A stretch of 64,000 nucleotides of DNA from Gemmobacter sp034519525 (GTDB lineage: Bacteria > Pseudomonadota > Alphaproteobacteria > Rhodobacterales > Rhodobacteraceae): the NCBI GenBank assembly GCA_034519525.1, contig JAXHOJ010000063.1, positions 62,001 through 126,000 on the forward strand, in the 5' to 3' direction. Positions 45,721 to 54,912 of the stretch are shown one piece after another. Positions within the stretch are counted from its first letter, which is position 1; each line of letters begins with the position of its first letter. The position numbers and the translations under genes were made by a program. The notes below the pieces were generated by a model, which was not told the DNA's origin, did no database searches, and saw only the letters and a program-made list of their open reading frames with translations.

Positions 45721-46458
45721 TCAGGGGAAGATCTTCGGATCCGGGAAGACGACCTTGCTTCTGGCAACAGTGGCGGCGCGATTGGGCTGGCCGGGGCGCA
45801 GCCGTTGCAGACCAAGCGGGCGCGCCATCAGATCTGCCATCTGCAGGCCCGAAGAGTTCGCCCTCTTGTCGATGAACAGCGGCTTCCACTGCATCGAGGT
45901 GATGGGTACTGACGGTTTTCCCAAGCGCGGGCTACCATTGGCAATGCGGTGGAATTCCAGTTCCAGCAGTTGATCTTCCTTTGATCCGCGTGCTTCGAAT
46001 ACAACCGTCACTTCGCGGTCGGCCTGATCGTTCTCGAACAGCACAGCTGCAGCCCGCTCCATGCAGAATGTCAGCGCAAGCTCGTAGGGATCCCAAGGTT
46101 TTGCATATCTTTTCTGCAACTGCGGCTTGTCGATGATGGCGCAGGCCACCTGGACATCAGCCGCTTCAACGATCTCGGTCACTCGATCCAGAAAGGCTGC
46201 GCGCAATTCGGCGTCGGTCTGCAGGAAGGCAAAGGCGCCGCTTTGGCGCCGGATGTCCCGTTCATGCAGGATGATCTGATCATGTCCAAGGAAATCGAAT
46301 TTGAGCCTTTGAACACTTGGCACAAGGGAACCGACATAGTGATCCTTGCGCACGATCAGGAATATCAGCACGAAGACCGGAAAGTCTGCCGCATCGGCTT
46401 GCAGGTTGGGCGAGCCGCTTTCATCGACATAGATGATGTAGTCGCTGAAAGCGGCCAT
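45721..46458 (-). CDS. DUF3800-family protein inserted between leuC and leuD
   Basis: 245 residues. The N-terminal YIIYVDESGSPN is the DUF3800 hallmark (DESG), and the acidic residue in GLQMADLMARP near the C-terminus completes the RNase H-like active-site pattern of the family. Such genes are often carried by mobile elements or defence islands. It starts 10 bases after the leuC stop and ends 124 bases before leuD. Its GC content is lower than that of its neighbours, so it was probably acquired. Both leu genes are intact, so the insertion is placed between them without damage. Function unknown. Confidence 0.82.
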   Translation of the reverse strand: MAAFSDYIIYVDESGSPNLQADAADFPVFVLIFLIVRKDHYVGSLVPSVQRLKFDFLGHDQIILHERDIRRQSGAFAFLQTDAELRAAFLDRVTEIVEAADVQVACAIIDKPQLQKRYAKPWDPYELALTFCMERAAAVLFENDQADREVTVVFEARGSKEDQLLELEFHRIANGSPRLGKPSVPITSMQWKPLFIDKRANSSGLQMADLMARPLGLQRLRPGQPNRAATVARSKVVFPDPKIFP

Positions 46459-46468
46459 GCCTGTTGCC

Positions 46469-47890
46469 TTACACGGTTTCCGCCATCAATTCGCGCACGT
46501 CGGTCAGATGGCCGGTGATGGCCGCCGCTGCCGCCATGCCCGGGCTCATCAGATGGGTGCGGCCGCCGCGGCCCTGACGGCCTTCGAAGTTGCGGTTGCT
46601 GGTGGCCGCGCAGCGTTCGCCCGGTTGCAGCTGGTCGGGGTTCATCGCCAGGCACATGGAGCAGCCGGCCAGACGCCATTCGAACCCGGCGTCGATGAAG
46701 ATCTGCGCCAGACCCTCTTCTTCGGCCTGCGCCCGCACCAGGCCCGAGCCCGGCACGACCATGGCGCGCATCCCCGGCGCCATCTTCTTGCCCTTCAGGA
46801 TCGCGGCCGCGGCGCGCAGATCCTCGATCCGGCCATTGGTGCAGCTGCCGATGAAGACCGTGTCGATCTTGATATCGGTCAGCTTCATGCCCGGCGTCAG
46901 GCCCATATAGTCCAGCGACCGCTGCGCCGCTTCCACCTTGCCGCCGGTGAAATCAGAGGCGGCAGGCACGGTGCCGGTGATCGGCAGCACGTCTTCGGGG
47001 CTGGTGCCCCAGGTCACGACCGGCGCGATATCTTCGCCACGGATCGTCACCACCTTGTCGAAATGCGCGCCTTCATCGGTGAACAGCGTCTTCCAGTAGG
47101 AAACCGCCGCCTCCCATGCCGCGCCTTTCGGGGCGTGCGGGCGGCCCATGCAATAGGCAAAGGTCTTTTCATCCGGCGCGATCAGGCCCGCGCGGGCGCC
47201 GCCTTCGATCGCCATGTTGCAGACGGTCATGCGGCCTTCCATCGACAGCTCGCGGATCGCCTGCCCGCAATATTCGATGACATAGCCGGTGCCGCCGGCG
47301 GTGCCGGTTTCCCCGATCACCGACAGGGTGATATCCTTCGCCGTCACGCCGGGGCGCAGCGAGCCGGTGATTTCCACCTTCATGTTCTTGGATTTCTTCT
47401 GGATCAGCGTCTGGGTGGCCAGAACATGTTCCACTTCCGAAGTGCCGATGCCATGCGCCAGCGAGCCGAAGGCGCCATGGGTGGCGGTGTGGCTGTCGCC
47501 GCAGACCACGGTCATGCCCGGCAGGGTCCAGCCCTGTTCGGGGCCGACGATATGCACGATGCCCTGCCGCACATCCGACACCGGATAGTAGTTCACGCCG
47601 AAATCGCGGGCGTTCTTGTCCAGCGCCTCAACCTGGATCCGGCTGTCTTCGGTCATGGTGGCCGCATTGGCGCGATCCAGCGTGGTGGGCACGTTGTGAT
47701 CCGGCACCGCGATGGTCTTTTCGGGCGCGCGCACCTTGCGGCCGGTCATGCGCAGCCCTTCAAAGGCCTGCGGGCTGGTGACTTCATGCACCAGATGGCG
47801 GTCGATATACAGCAGGCAGGTGCCGTCTTCGGCCTGATGGACAACATGGTCGTCCCAGATCTTGTCATAGAGCGTGCGCGGAGCGGTCAT
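46469..47890 (-). CDS. leuC: 3-isopropylmalate dehydratase large subunit
   Basis: 473 residues. Aconitase-type [4Fe-4S] cysteines are in FIGSCTNGRIEDL and AGCSMCLAMNPDQL; VCGDSHTATHGAFGSLAHGIGTSEVEHVLATQT is the family signature. The start at 47890 (MTAPRTLYDKIWDDHVV) follows AAGGTGAG. First gene of the leu run on the minus strand; the order leuC-DUF3800-leuD-membrane protein-EEP-leuB suggests one long transcript. Confidence 0.96.
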   Translation of the reverse strand: MTAPRTLYDKIWDDHVVHQAEDGTCLLYIDRHLVHEVTSPQAFEGLRMTGRKVRAPEKTIAVPDHNVPTTLDRANAATMTEDSRIQVEALDKNARDFGVNYYPVSDVRQGIVHIVGPEQGWTLPGMTVVCGDSHTATHGAFGSLAHGIGTSEVEHVLATQTLIQKKSKNMKVEITGSLRPGVTAKDITLSVIGETGTAGGTGYVIEYCGQAIRELSMEGRMTVCNMAIEGGARAGLIAPDEKTFAYCMGRPHAPKGAAWEAAVSYWKTLFTDEGAHFDKVVTIRGEDIAPVVTWGTSPEDVLPITGTVPAASDFTGGKVEAAQRSLDYMGLTPGMKLTDIKIDTVFIGSCTNGRIEDLRAAAAILKGKKMAPGMRAMVVPGSGLVRAQAEEEGLAQIFIDAGFEWRLAGCSMCLAMNPDQLQPGERCAATSNRNFEGRQGRGGRTHLMSPGMAAAAAITGHLTDVRELMAETV

Positions 47891-48132
47891 GGCTCTCACC
47901 TTCTTCAAATGGGATAGCTGTGATGGGCTGTGGTCATGCGGCATGGGGCGCGCAGCGGCGCCCGCCGCATCAAAGACGTGCGAGGACGGTGCGGGTCATG
48001 CCGAAGAAGCGGGCCGGAAGCCGCGCATGATCGGTGATGTTGAAGTAGATGAACCCGTGCATGACCCGCTGAATACGCCCGAATCTGATTCAGCGCAAGA
48101 TTTGTGCGGCAGATCGGCTCGCCATTGCACCA

Positions 48133-48840
48133 TCATTCCCAGACCACATCGCCCAGAAAGATATAGCCCGCGCCATAGATCGTCTTGATGAGCGTGGGGT
48201 TCTTCGGGTCTTCGCCCAGCTTGGTGCGCAGCCGCGAGATCCGCACATCCATCGCCCGGTCGAAACTTTCGCCCGCCGCGCCGCCCAGCGATTCCTGCAT
48301 CTGTGCCCGTGAAATCAGCCGCTTGGGGCTTTCCAGGAACAGCCGCAGCACCTCGCCCTCGGCATGGCTGAAGGCCACTTCGACGCCATCCGCCGCAATC
48401 AGCAGATAGCGGTCGAACTGTGCCGTCCAGCCGTTGAACCGCGCCACCTGCCCGCCGCGATCCGGCTCGGGGCGGGATTTGCGCAGCCGCGCCCGCACGC
48501 GGGCCACCACTTCGGACGGATCGAAGGGCTTGATGATGTAATCATCCGCCCCCAGCTCCAGCCCGGTCACACGATCCTGCACCTGCGCCCGGCCCGAAAT
48601 GATGATGATCGAGGCCCCCGATTCCAGCGCCAGCCGATGCACCACCGCCAGCCCGTCGCGGTCCGGCAGGCCCAGATCCACCAGACAGACATCCGGCGTC
48701 ATCCGTTTCAGCGCGGCTTCGAATTCCGTGGCGCGGCTGTGGCTGGTGGTGCGGAACCCCGCCTCTTCCAGCGCATCGGCCAGCATCCGGCGGATTTCGG
48801 GTTCGTCGTCCAGAATGGCAATATGGGGCGGGCGGGTCAT
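48133..48840 (-). CDS. OmpR-family response regulator
   Basis: 235 residues: receiver domain with ILDDEPE, phospho-acceptor Asp in CLVDLGLPDRDG and KPFDPSEV, then a winged-helix domain (HAEGEVLRLFLESPKRLISRAQMQ, RAMDVRISRLRTKLG, TIYGAGYIFLG). The start overlaps the histidine kinase stop (ATGA), so the two are coupled. The target is likely the divergent acs-liv operon. Confidence 0.9.
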   Translation of the reverse strand: MTRPPHIAILDDEPEIRRMLADALEEAGFRTTSHSRATEFEAALKRMTPDVCLVDLGLPDRDGLAVVHRLALESGASIIIISGRAQVQDRVTGLELGADDYIIKPFDPSEVVARVRARLRKSRPEPDRGGQVARFNGWTAQFDRYLLIAADGVEVAFSHAEGEVLRLFLESPKRLISRAQMQESLGGAAGESFDRAMDVRISRLRTKLGEDPKNPTLIKTIYGAGYIFLGDVVWE

Positions 48841-50747
48841 GCAAGGGCCTCTGCCATGGCGGCGGCAAGGATTGCCGCATCAAAGGGTTTGGTCAGCACC
48901 GGGGCCGGTGCCCCGGCGCGGCGCGGATCGGCGGGGGGCAGTGCGCTCATCAGCAAGAGCCGGGCGGGATAGCGGATGGCGGCCAGCCGCTCGGCCAGCT
49001 GCACCCCGGTCATGCCGCCGCCCAGCTGGATATCCGACAGCACCAGCCCGATGCCCGGCACCTCGGCCAGCGCCAGCGCTTCCTCCCCGCTGGCGGCCTC
49101 GATCACCGCATGGCCCGCGTCGCGCAGCAGGGCGCGCACGGATTCGCGGATATCGTCATCATCCTCGACCAGCAGCACCAGAAGCGGCGGCACGGTTTCC
49201 GCCACCGGACGATAGGGCAGGCGAAGCGAGACGGCGCCGCCCCCGCCTGCCCGGTTCGACAGCCGCACGGTCCCCCCTGCAAGCGTGATGTGGTCATAGA
49301 CCATCGACAGCCCCAGCCCCGATCCCTGCCCGCCCTTGGTGGAAAAGAACGGGTCCAGCGCCTTGTCCAGCGCCTCGGGCGAAAAGCCGGGGCCTTCATC
49401 CTCCACCCGGATTTCCAGCCAGGTGTCGCGCAGGGTTTGCGCGCAGATCCGGATCAGCCCGCCGGTTTCGCCCATCGCATCGCGGGCATTCAGCACCAGG
49501 TTCAGCAGCGCATCCTGCAGCCCGCCCGCATCCAGCATCTGCAACGGCAGCCGCCCGCCCAGATGCACCTCCACCCGACAGCGCGGCGGCAGGGTGGGGG
49601 TGACCAGCAGCTGCAGATCGGCCAGCAGCGCCGCCACATCGGTGGCCGCCGGTTTCAGCGCAGGCCGGCCCGAGATCGAGGCGATGCGGTCCAGCAGCAC
49701 GCCGCCGCGCCGCGCCGCAGACAGGGTGCCCGCCACCAGCGCGCGGCCCTCTTCCGGCAGATCCATGCGCTCCAGCCGCCCCTGCAGCCCGAGGATGATG
49801 GTCAGCAGATTGGCAAAATCATGCGCCACGCCCGAGGTCAGCTGCGCCGCCAGTTCGCGCTTGCGGGTCTGCGCCAGCGCGGCGCGGGCCTGCGCCTCGG
49901 CCGTCACATCCATCGACAGGATATAGACGCCGTTGATCGGCCCTTCCCCGATCTGATCGGGGGTAAAGGCCGCCCGGATGCGGCGCCCGGTATCATCATC
50001 GGTGAATTCCAGCACCGAAGGCTCGCCCGCCAGCGCCTGGTTCAGACAGGGCAGGATCTTGGCAAAACTGGTCTCTCCCAGCGCCTCGCGTCCGGTCAGG
50101 CCCAGAATATTGGCAGGCCGCCCCGGTATAACCAGCCCAAGGCGGCGGTTCGAATAGGTATAGCGCAGGTTGCGGTCGATATGGGCGATATGGGCGGGCA
50201 TCATTTCGGTCGTCAGCCGGGTGCGCGCCTCCATCTCGGTCAGTTCGCGCTGCGCCTCTTCCAGCGCGCTGATGGTGGCGGCCAGCGCCCGGTTGGCCTG
50301 CGCCAGCCGTTCCGAATTGGAAAGAACCCGGTCCGACAGTTCCACCGACCTCGCGCGCAGCATCTTTTCCTGCAGCTTCACCTCGGTGATATCGGTATAG
50401 ACCGTGACCCAGCCGCCCTGCGGCAGCGGCGCCCCTTCGACAGAGATCCAGCGCCCGCCGGGCCTTTCCCGCTCCATGTAATGCGGCTGAAAGGCGCGGG
50501 CGGCCTGCACCCGGGCTTGCACTGCCGCCTCGGGGTCATCCACCACGCCATATTCGCCCCGGCTGACCAGATAGCGGATGGTTTCATCGAACCGCGCGCC
50601 TTCGGTGGCCAGATGATCGGGCAGGGCAAAGATTTCCACAAAGCGGCGGTTCCACAGCGCCAGCCGCAGATCGCTGTCATAGATCGACAATGCCTGCTGA
50701 ATCAGGTTCAGCCCCGCCCGCGTCAGCGCGGCCCTTGCGTCATCCAT
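48837..50747 (-). CDS. Hybrid sensor histidine kinase with PAS domains, cytoplasmic
   Basis: 636 residues, no membrane segment, so it senses an internal signal. Order: PAS-fold domain (GLNLIQQALSIYDSDLRLALWNRR), coiled-coil linker (about 140-175), second PAS-like domain (HIAHIDRNLRYTYSNRRLGL), phospho-acceptor helix with H in SGVAHDFANLLTII, ATPase domain (LVLNARDAMGETGG; FFSTKGGQGSGLGLSMVYDH), and a C-terminal receiver (LVEDDDDIRESVRAL, SDIQLGGGMTG). The receiver Asp is in the IQLG variant loop. The start is the ATG 50747. Shares a 203-base intergenic region with the acs operon. Confidence 0.9.
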   Translation of the reverse strand: MDDARAALTRAGLNLIQQALSIYDSDLRLALWNRRFVEIFALPDHLATEGARFDETIRYLVSRGEYGVVDDPEAAVQARVQAARAFQPHYMERERPGGRWISVEGAPLPQGGWVTVYTDITEVKLQEKMLRARSVELSDRVLSNSERLAQANRALAATISALEEAQRELTEMEARTRLTTEMMPAHIAHIDRNLRYTYSNRRLGLVIPGRPANILGLTGREALGETSFAKILPCLNQALAGEPSVLEFTDDDTGRRIRAAFTPDQIGEGPINGVYILSMDVTAEAQARAALAQTRKRELAAQLTSGVAHDFANLLTIILGLQGRLERMDLPEEGRALVAGTLSAARRGGVLLDRIASISGRPALKPAATDVAALLADLQLLVTPTLPPRCRVEVHLGGRLPLQMLDAGGLQDALLNLVLNARDAMGETGGLIRICAQTLRDTWLEIRVEDEGPGFSPEALDKALDPFFSTKGGQGSGLGLSMVYDHITLAGGTVRLSNRAGGGGAVSLRLPYRPVAETVPPLLVLLVEDDDDIRESVRALLRDAGHAVIEAASGEEALALAEVPGIGLVLSDIQLGGGMTGVQLAERLAAIRYPARLLLMSALPPADPRRAGAPAPVLTKPFDAAILAAAMAEALA

Positions 50748-50802
50748 CGCTTGTTCCTCCGCCCCACACCCATGGCTAACACCCGTCTTGGCGGCGGCGA
50801 AA

Positions 50803-50842
50803 GGGGCAAATGTCCCCTGTTACAATTCGCAAGATTTGCGAA
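50803..50842. promoter_or_regulatory. Inverted repeats in the kinase/acs intergenic region
   Basis: Two candidate operators: GGGG-CAAATGT-CCCC (50803-50817) and the perfect 7-3-7 repeat TTCGCAA-GAT-TTGCGAA (50826-50842). Both lie in the 203-base divergent promoter region, between the kinase and acyl-CoA synthetase starts. They may bind the neighbouring response regulator. Confidence 0.45.
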
Positions 50843-50949
50843 AAAATCGCGCAACCATTGCCCGCCATTCCTGCACAGGCCGGAGGAAACGACAGGGAGA
50901 ATCGTTCCCCCGGCACGCCGCCCCCAGACGGGCGCAGGGAGGATGATTT

Positions 50950-52927
50950 ATGGCAGCAACGGACGAGTTCACCTCGATTCCGGCGCTTCTGGCCCGCAAT
51001 GCCCGCATCCATGCGGCAAAACCGGCCTGGCGCGAAAAGGAATTCGGCATCTGGCAGGCCTGGACCTGGGCCGAGGGCGCGACAGAAATCCGCGCGCTTG
51101 CGCTGGGCTTTCTGGCGCTGGGCCTGAACCGCGGCGATCATGTCGCGGTGATCGGGCGCAACCGCCCCGCGCTTTACTGGTCGATGGTGGCGGCGCAGAT
51201 GTGCGGCGCCGTGCCGGTGCCGCTGTATCAGGACGCGACGGGCGAAGAGATGGCCTATGTTCTGGAACATTGCGGCGCGCGCTTCGTGATCGCGGGCGAT
51301 CAGGAACAGGTCGACAAGGTGCTGGAAATCCAGGACCGGCTGCCCAATGTCGAACAGATCGTCTATGTCGACAAGCGCGGGATGCGGAAATACGACCATG
51401 CGCAGATGAACGCGCTGGCCGATGTGGAGGCCGAGGGCAAGGCGGGTCACAACCGCTTTGATGCCGAGCTGGACCGGCGCATTGCCGAGCTGAATTATGA
51501 CAGCACCTGTGTCATGCTTTACACGTCAGGCACCACGGGCAAGCCCAAGGGCGTGGTGCTGTCGAACCGCAATATCATCGAGACCATCAAAGAATTCCGC
51601 CACGTTCGACGGGCTGAGGGCGGGCGATGAGGTGCTGGCCTATCTGCCGATGGCCTGGGTGGGCGATTTCATCTTCTCGATGGGGCAGGCGATGTGGACG
51701 GGCTTCTGCGTGAACTGCCCCGAAAGCGCCGCCACCATGATGACCGACCTGCGCGAGATCGGGCCGACCTATTTCTTCGCGCCGCCGCGCGTGTTCGAAG
51801 GCCAGCTGACGCAGGTGATGATCCGCATGGAAGATGCGGGCCGCGTGAAGAAGGCGATGTTCGACCATTACATGAAGGTCGCCCGTCGCGTTGGCCCCGC
51901 CATCCTGGATGGCAAGCCGGTCAGCCTTGGCGACAGGCTGGCCTACTGGATCGGGGACAAGCTGGTCTATGGGCCGCTGAAGAACACGCTGGGCTTTTCC
52001 CGCGTGCGGGTGGGCTATACGGCGGGCGAGGCGATCGGCCCGGAAATCTTTGATTTCTACCGCGCTTTGGGCATCAACCTGAAACAGCTCTACGGCCAGA
52101 CCGAAGCAAGCGTGTTCATCACCCAGCAGCCCGATGGCCAGGTGCGCGCCGATACGGTGGGCGTGCCCAGCCCGGGAGTCGAGGTGCGGATCGCCGAAAA
52201 TGGCGAGGTGTTCTATCGCTCGCCCGGCACTTTCGTGACCTATTTCAAGAACCCCGAAAGCACCGCCAGCACCAAGGATGCCGAAGGCTGGGTGGCGACG
52301 GGCGATGCCGGGTTCTTTGAACCGGATACCGGGCATCTGCGCATCATCGACCGCGCAAAGGATGTGGGCAAGATGGCCGATGGCCGGTTGTTCGCGCCCA
52401 AATACGTTGAAAACAAACTGAAATTCTATCCCAGCATCCTGGAGGCCGTGGTCTTCGGCAATGGCCGCGACCGCTGCACCGCCTTCATCAACATCGACCT
52501 GACGGCGGTGGGCAACTGGGCCGAGCGCAACAATATCGCCTACTCCAGCTATCAGGAACTGGCGGGGCATCCGCAGGTCTATGACATGATCCGCGGCCAT
52601 GTGGAGGAGGTGAACCGCTCTGTCGCCGCAGATCCCATTCTGGCGGGGTGTCAGCTGCACAGATTCTGTATTCTGCACAAGGAGTTGGACGCAGACGACG
52701 GCGAAATGACCCGCACGCGCAAGGTGCGCCGCAATATCATTTCCGAAAAATTCGCCGATCTGATCGCCGGGCTCTATGACGGGGCGGACAGCGTCTATAC
52801 CGAAACCGAAGTGACCTATGAGGATGGCCGCAAGGGCGCTGATCGCGGGCGACGCGTGCGAAGATGCTGCGATGCGGCAGGTGGCCTGCGCCGGTACAGC
52901 TGCGCCGGCAGCGGACTGCCGGCATGA
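50950..52927 (+). CDS. Long-chain acyl-CoA synthetase-like AMP-forming ligase (one frameshift)
   Basis: Activates a carboxylic acid to its CoA ester. The first frame begins MAATDEFTSIPALLARNARIHA and carries the ATP motif MLYTSGTTGKPKG; it then breaks at about 51596-51599 (one extra C in KEF-ATFDGLRAGDEVLAYLP), and the second frame continues with PRVFEG, YTAGEAIGP, LYGQTEASVF, and GWVATGDAGFFEPD. Joined length is about 658 residues, the common size of this clade. The C-terminus is uncertain: the last 30 residues in the current frame are oddly Arg- and Cys-rich, so a second error near 52840 is possible. The gene directly precedes the liv genes, so its acid is probably the imported substrate. 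Confidence 0.85.
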
Positions 52928-52944
52928 ACCTGCAGGACAGCGGC

Positions 52945-53763
52945 ATGAATGACATCCAGAGCGGCTACACCACAGCCGACGGCCGCCGCATCGGGGGCGC
53001 GCTGATGGAGATGAAAAACATCACGCTGCGCTTTGGCGGGGTGAAGGCGATCACCGATATCAGCTTTGACATCCGCGAGGGCGAGATCCGCGCGATCATC
53101 GGGCCGAACGGGGCCGGTAAATCGTCAATGCTCAATGTTATCAGTGGCTTCTATGTGCCGCAGGAGGGTGAGGTCTGGTTTCGCGGCCAGCGCCGTGCCC
53201 CGATGAAGCCCTATCAGGTGGCACAGCAGGGCATTGCGCGCACCTTCCAGAACATCGCGCTGTTCGAGGGCATGAGCGTGCTGGACAACATCATGACCGG
53301 CCGCCTGACGCAGATGAAAACCGGGCTGCTGGAACAGGCGATCTGGTGGGGACGGGCGCAGAAGGAAGAAACGGCGCATCGGGAAAAGGTCGAGAAAGTC
53401 ATTGATTTTCTTGAGATTCAGCACATCCGCAAAACGCCGGTGGGCCGTCTGCCCTATGGGTTGAAAAAGCGGGTTGAACTGGCCCGCGCGCTGGCCGCCG
53501 AACCCAAACTGCTGCTGCTGGACGAGCCGATGGCCGGCATGAACGTCGAGGAGAAGGAGGACATGTGCCGCTTCATCCTGGATGTGAACGACGAATTCGG
53601 CACCACGATCTGCCTGATCGAACATGACATGGGCGTGGTGATGGATCTGAGCGACCGGGTGGTGGTGATGGATTACGGCAAGAAGATCGGCGACGGCCCG
53701 CCCGATGAGGTGCGCAACAATCAGGCGGTCATCGACGCCTATCTGGGGGTGGCCCATGCGTAA
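52945..53763 (+). CDS. livG: Branched-chain amino acid-type ABC transporter ATP-binding protein
   Basis: 272 residues with Walker A IGPNGAGKSSM, a LivG-type insertion (FQNIALFEGMSVLDNIM), signature-like LPYGLKKRVELARALA (variant of the usual LSGGQ, as often in LivG) and Walker B LLLLDEPMAGM, H-loop EHDMG. I choose the ATG at 52945 (MNDIQSGYTTADG), with AGGAC upstream; another lies at 52924. Energises the permease LivH/LivM at the inner membrane. Confidence 0.93.
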   Translation: MNDIQSGYTTADGRRIGGALMEMKNITLRFGGVKAITDISFDIREGEIRAIIGPNGAGKSSMLNVISGFYVPQEGEVWFRGQRRAPMKPYQVAQQGIARTFQNIALFEGMSVLDNIMTGRLTQMKTGLLEQAIWWGRAQKEETAHREKVEKVIDFLEIQHIRKTPVGRLPYGLKKRVELARALAAEPKLLLLDEPMAGMNVEEKEDMCRFILDVNDEFGTTICLIEHDMGVVMDLSDRVVVMDYGKKIGDGPPDEVRNNQAVIDAYLGVAHA

Positions 53764-53831
53764 GCACCGCGTCCGGCCCGCGTCGGGTTTGCGTCTGGTT
53801 ATTGTCGGGACAGAGCAGAGGGAGCAGAACC

Positions 53832-54818
53832 ATGCCTGACCAGCTGATTTATGCGATGGAGGTCTCGCTCAACGGGCTGATGGCGGGGGTCATGTATGCG
53901 CTGGTCGCGCTGGGCTTCGTGCTGATCTTCAAGGCGAGCGGCATCTTCAACTATGCGCAGGGTGTGCTGGCGCTGTTTGCCGCGCTGACGCTGGTGGGGC
54001 TGCAGAACGGGCAGGTGCCCTTTGCCCATGTCATCAACGCGATCTTCGGCACCGACCTGCACCATTTCGGCTGGCAGCTGCCGGGGCTGGTGGCGATTGC
54101 GCTGACGGCGCTGGTGATGGTGGGGCTGGCGATCCTGATCGAACGGCTGATCCTGAAACATCTGGTGAACCAGGAGCCGATCATCCTGTTCATGGCGACC
54201 ATCGGCCTTGCCTATTTCCTGGAAGGTCTGGGCGATGTGATGTGGGGCGCCGATATCAAGACGCTGGATGTGGGGCTGCCGCAGGGCATTTCTGAAACCA
54301 TCGACGAAGTGACCTTCAACCTGTTCGGCTATGGGTTCTTCATCGACCGGCTGGATATCGTGGCCACGGTGGTGGCGGCGCTTCTGGTCGCCTCGCTGAC
54401 CGCGTTTTCGCAATATACCAAATACGGCCGGGCGCTGCGCGCCGTGGCGGATGACCATCAGGCGGCGCTGTCGGTTGGCATCTCGCTGCGCTTCGTCTGG
54501 GTTCTGGTCTGGTCCATCGCCGGTTTCGTGGCGCTGGTGGCCGGGATCATGTGGGGGTCGAAATCCGGGGTGCAGTTCAGCCTGAGCCTGATCGCGCTGA
54601 AGGCGCTGCCGGTGCTGATGCTGGGCGGCTTTACCTCGATCCCTGGCGCCATTGTCGGCGGGCTGATCATCGGCATGGGCGAGAAGCTGTTCGAGTTCTT
54701 CGCCGGGCCCCTGATCGGCGGCGCGACCGAGAACTGGTTCGCCTATGTGCTGGCCCTGGTCTTCCTCGTCTTCCGGCCCCAGGGGCTGTTTGGCGAACGC
54801 ATCATCGAGAGGGTTTGA
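53832..54818 (+). CDS. livH: Branched-chain amino acid-type ABC transporter permease
   Basis: 328 residues, about eight membrane helices, with FNYAQGVLALFAA near the N-terminus and RAVADDHQAALSVGI (EAA-like coupling loop) and GGFTSIPGAIVGGLIIGMGEKL near the end. Starts after GGAGCAGAACC. The ATP-binding gene is 68 bases upstream and the second permease 94 bases downstream. Confidence 0.93.
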   Translation: MPDQLIYAMEVSLNGLMAGVMYALVALGFVLIFKASGIFNYAQGVLALFAALTLVGLQNGQVPFAHVINAIFGTDLHHFGWQLPGLVAIALTALVMVGLAILIERLILKHLVNQEPIILFMATIGLAYFLEGLGDVMWGADIKTLDVGLPQGISETIDEVTFNLFGYGFFIDRLDIVATVVAALLVASLTAFSQYTKYGRALRAVADDHQAALSVGISLRFVWVLVWSIAGFVALVAGIMWGSKSGVQFSLSLIALKALPVLMLGGFTSIPGAIVGGLIIGMGEKLFEFFAGPLIGGATENWFAYVLALVFLVFRPQGLFGERIIERV

Positions 54819-54840
54819 GGATGGCGCCAATGGCGAGCGG

Positions 54841-54888
54841 TTGGGGGCTAGCCCCCAAACCCCCAGGATATTTCGACCAAGATAAAGG
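54841..54888 (+). repeat. Intergenic hairpin/GGATATTT/CCAAGATAAAG element between livH and livM
   Basis: TTGGGGGCTAGCCCCCAA is a perfect 18-base palindrome, followed by CCCCCAGGATATTTCGA and CCAAGATAAAGG. It is placed inside the operon between two permease genes, so it must be transcribed through. Its hairpin may weaken expression of later genes or protect the upstream mRNA end. Confidence 0.6.
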
Positions 54889-54912
54889 CAGGGCGATGGG
54901 AGGGCAGGGCTG

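Noticed and set aside
47874..48188. 104-residue plus-strand open frame between leuC and the response regulator
   Set aside because: No ribosome site, no domain, and it overlaps the leuC start and regulator end on the other strand.
48133..50747. Assignment of the two-component pair to a named photosynthesis or redox system (RegB/RegA type)
   Set aside because: The kinase lacks membrane segments and the regulator is OmpR-type with a winged helix, unlike RegA.
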